A stretch of DNA of 8,440 nt from Syntrophorhabdaceae bacterium. Its GTDB lineage: Bacteria; Desulfobacterota; Syntrophorhabdia; Syntrophorhabdales; Syntrophorhabdaceae. Within the stretch, counting starts at the first letter, position 1, and each line of letters begins with the position of its first letter. Below the pieces are notes generated by a model. That model saw nothing but the letters and a program-made list of their open reading frames with translations. It did not search any database and was not told the origin of the DNA. The position numbers and the translations under genes were made by a program. The DNA is taken from the NCBI GenBank assembly GCA_026415015.1, contig JAOAHW010000137.1, positions 1-8,440 of the forward strand, written 5' to 3'. Positions 6,565-8,440 of the stretch are shown one piece after another.

Positions 6565-8214
6565 ATGCGGCAGAAGTTTATATTCGTAACAGGTGGTGTA
6601 GTCTCCTCTCTTGGTAAGGGCATAGCATCTGCATCTATAGGTGCACTCCTTGAATCAAGGGGCCTCACTGTGGCCCTTAAAAAACTTGACCCTTATATTA
6701 ATGTAGACCCTGGCACTATGAGTCCTTTTCAGCATGGAGAGGTCTATGTGACTGATGATGGTGCAGAGACAGACCTTGACCTCGGCCACTATGAGAGGTT
6801 TACAAATTCCACAGGCTCAAAAAGGAGCAACTTCACCACAGGCCAGGTCTATGACTCTGTAATCTCCAGGGAGAGAAAGGGTGAATACCTTGGTGTTACT
6901 GTCCAGGTCATACCCCATATCACTGATGAGATAAAAAACAGGATCCTCGATGTGGATGATGGTATAGACATAGTCATTGTGGAGATAGGTGGTACAGTAG
7001 GTGATATAGAGAGCCTACCTTTTCTTGAGGCAATAAGACAGTTGAGAAACGACCTGGGCAAGGAAAACACCCTCTTTATCCACCTTACCCTTGTCCCTTT
7101 TATCAAGACAGCAGATGAGGTAAAGACAAAGCCAACCCAGCACAGCGTGAAAGAATTAAGGGAGATAGGTATCCAGCCTGATATACTCCTGTGCAGGGCC
7201 GAGGATTTTTTAAAACAGCCTTTAAAAGACAAGATAGCCTTATTCTGTAATGTTGAAAAAGATGCAGTGATAACAGCAAAGGATGTGGACATAATCTATG
7301 AGGTCCCCCTTTTGTATCACAGTGAGGGGCTTGATGAAAAGATTACAAAGATACTGAATATATGGTCCCGTAAACCTGATCTATCCAAGTGGGAAGACAT
7401 TGTACACACCATAAAAAACCCAAAAAGAAATGTAGAGATTGCCCTTGTTGGTAAATATGTGAGGCTTAAGGATTCTTATAAGAGTCTGAATGAGGCCCTT
7501 GTCCACGGTGGCATAGCGAATAACTGCAGGGTCAATATAAGATATGTGGATTCAGAGGAGTTAGAGACAGGTTCTTTATCCTTCCTTGATGGAGTCGATG
7601 GTATACTGATCCCTGGTGGATTCGGTGACAGGGGTATAGAGGGAAAGATAATGGCAATAAGGTATGCCAGAGAGAAAAAGATACCTTTTTTTGGTCTCTG
7701 TCTCGGTATGCAACTTGCAGTCATTGAGATAGGCAGACACCTTGCAGGCCTTGAAGGTGCCCATAGCACAGAGTTTAATGAGCATACACCTAATCCCCTC
7801 ATATATCTCATCGAGGAATGGGTGGACAGGGAAAATGTTGTCCAGAGAAGGGACAAATTTTCTGCCAAAGGTGGCACTATGAGGCTCGGTGCATATAAAT
7901 GTATGTTAAAACAAGGTAGTCTAGCCAGCAGGGCATATATGCAGGAGTTTGTATACGAAAGACACAGACACAGATACGAATTTAATATGGCCTTTAGAAG
8001 TCAGCTTGAGGATTGCGGGATGGAGATAACAGGTATATCTCCAGATGGAAAACTCGTTGAGATAATAGAGCTAAAGGGTCACCCGTGGTTCCTTGCCTGC
8101 CAGTTTCACCCTGAGTTTAAATCAAAACCTTTTGACCCACACCCACTCTTCAGGGAGTTCATAAAGGCATCAATAAGACATAGACAGGAAAAGGGCAGAT
8201 GCAAAAAGAGATAG
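6565..8214 (+). CDS. pyrG: CTP synthase (glutamine-hydrolysing)
   Basis: This enzyme converts UTP to CTP using ATP and ammonia released from glutamine. The protein is 549 residues from the ATG at 6565. With this start the key residues carry the same numbers as in E. coli PyrG: P-loop Lys18 (SSLGKGI), metal ligands Asp72 and Glu140, glutaminase nucleophile Cys379 (GLCLGMQ), and His515 with Glu517 (FHPEF). The upstream in-frame TTG at 6544 would add seven residues and overlap the previous gene by 14 nt, so it is less likely. The synthetase domain covers roughly residues 1-270 and the class I glutamine amidotransferase domain roughly 295-540. It lies 7 nt behind the ApgM-like gene and overlaps kdsA by 16 nt. 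CTP from this enzyme feeds CMP-Kdo formation as well as RNA and phospholipid synthesis. Confidence 0.98.
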   Translation: MRQKFIFVTGGVVSSLGKGIASASIGALLESRGLTVALKKLDPYINVDPGTMSPFQHGEVYVTDDGAETDLDLGHYERFTNSTGSKRSNFTTGQVYDSVISRERKGEYLGVTVQVIPHITDEIKNRILDVDDGIDIVIVEIGGTVGDIESLPFLEAIRQLRNDLGKENTLFIHLTLVPFIKTADEVKTKPTQHSVKELREIGIQPDILLCRAEDFLKQPLKDKIALFCNVEKDAVITAKDVDIIYEVPLLYHSEGLDEKITKILNIWSRKPDLSKWEDIVHTIKNPKRNVEIALVGKYVRLKDSYKSLNEALVHGGIANNCRVNIRYVDSEELETGSLSFLDGVDGILIPGGFGDRGIEGKIMAIRYAREKKIPFFGLCLGMQLAVIEIGRHLAGLEGAHSTEFNEHTPNPLIYLIEEWVDRENVVQRRDKFSAKGGTMRLGAYKCMLKQGSLASRAYMQEFVYERHRHRYEFNMAFRSQLEDCGMEITGISPDGKLVEIIELKGHPWFLACQFHPEFKSKPFDPHPLFREFIKASIRHRQEKGRCKKR

Positions 8215-8440
8215 ATATAAGGGGCATAAAGATTGGTAAAAGGCCCTTTGTTTTTATAGGCGGTCCCTGTGTGATAGAGGCAGAGACCATAACCATGAGG
8301 ATAGCAGAGCTTCTTGTAGACATGACAGCAAAATTGGATATCCCCTTTATATTCAAATCCTCTTATGACAAGGCAAACAGGACCTCTATCACAAGCTACA
8401 GAGGTCCAGGGATAACAGAGGGTTTAAAAATACTTTCTAA
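8199..8440 (+). CDS. kdsA: 3-deoxy-8-phosphooctulonate (Kdo-8-P) synthase, 5' part only
   Basis: Eighty codons are visible before the window edge. The enzyme condenses phosphoenolpyruvate with arabinose 5-phosphate to make Kdo-8-phosphate, the precursor of the Kdo sugar in the lipopolysaccharide core. FIGGPCVIE at 19-27 and FKSSYDKANRTS at 52-63 followed by SYRGPG are hallmark KdsA segments holding PEP-binding residues. Cys24 in GGPC corresponds to the metal-ligand Cys of metal-dependent KdsA (Aquifex type), whereas the E. coli enzyme has Asn there, so a metal-dependent enzyme is predicted. The ATG at 8199 lies inside the pyrG end with a 16-nt overlap, and AAGGG (8191-8195) three bases upstream serves as Shine-Dalgarno. 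The full protein should be about 270-280 residues. Confidence 0.95.
   Translation, partial: MQKEIDIRGIKIGKRPFVFIGGPCVIEAETITMRIAELLVDMTAKLDIPFIFKSSYDKANRTSITSYRGPGITEGLKILS

Noticed and set aside
6849..7292. 147-codon open frame on the minus strand inside pyrG
   Set aside because: It lies wholly opposite a highly conserved enzyme, and its composition is a mirror of the sense codons with no domain pattern.
1..8440. Mobile elements, CRISPR repeats, tRNA genes or a defence island
   Set aside because: No transposase, direct-repeat array, tRNA-like cloverleaf or attachment site was seen. Almost every base lies within ordinary metabolic genes, so no undescribed multi-gene system is claimed.

Overview
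The window holds two divergently transcribed gene sets of a Gram-negative bacterium and is almost wholly coding. By eye the DNA is moderately AT-rich. On both strands it uses ATA for Ile and AGG/AGA for Arg heavily, so all genes look native to one genome with no sign of recent transfer. KdsA (Kdo synthesis for lipopolysaccharide) implies an outer membrane. The gene order alaC-hom-apgM-like-pyrG-kdsA together with this codon use would suit a Desulfobacterota (deltaproteobacterial) or Nitrospirota genome. That placement is inference; no rRNA or marker in the window proves it.

Left half, minus strand, read from 2722 down to 1: a metallo-beta-lactamase-fold hydrolase, hypoxanthine phosphoribosyltransferase (hpt), a small exported protein of unknown function, a flavodoxin-fold protein, and an isochorismatase-family hydrolase cut by the left edge. 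The genes are 11 nt apart, overlap by 4 nt, or are 23 nt apart, except for one 78-nt gap after the exported protein. Reading that gap in the exported protein's frame past its TGA gives 18 more plausible codons. The gene may therefore be interrupted or recoded. A good sigma-70-like promoter (TTGACA, 18 nt, TATCAT) lies upstream of the hydrolase gene.

The divergent intergenic region is about 150-170 bp. It holds the leftward promoter and a strong Shine-Dalgarno for the leftward set. It shows no convincing promoter or Shine-Dalgarno for the rightward set.

Right half, plus strand, 2892 to the right edge: an AlaC-like aminotransferase, homoserine dehydrogenase with a C-terminal ACT domain, an ApgM-family protein, CTP synthase, and the 5' part of kdsA. 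Spacings are -4, +4, +7 and -16 nt, so this is almost certainly one operon. It joins amino-acid metabolism (alanine/pyruvate, homoserine/threonine), CTP synthesis and Kdo synthesis. CTP is also the activating nucleotide in CMP-Kdo formation, which gives a metabolic reason for pyrG next to kdsA. The ApgM-like gene directly after hom makes a homoserine kinase role plausible instead of, or besides, glycolytic phosphoglycerate mutase.

No tRNA, rRNA, CRISPR array, insertion sequence or large repeat was seen. The most useful points for follow-up are the in-frame extension of the exported protein, the ApgM/homoserine kinase question, and the metal-dependent type of KdsA.
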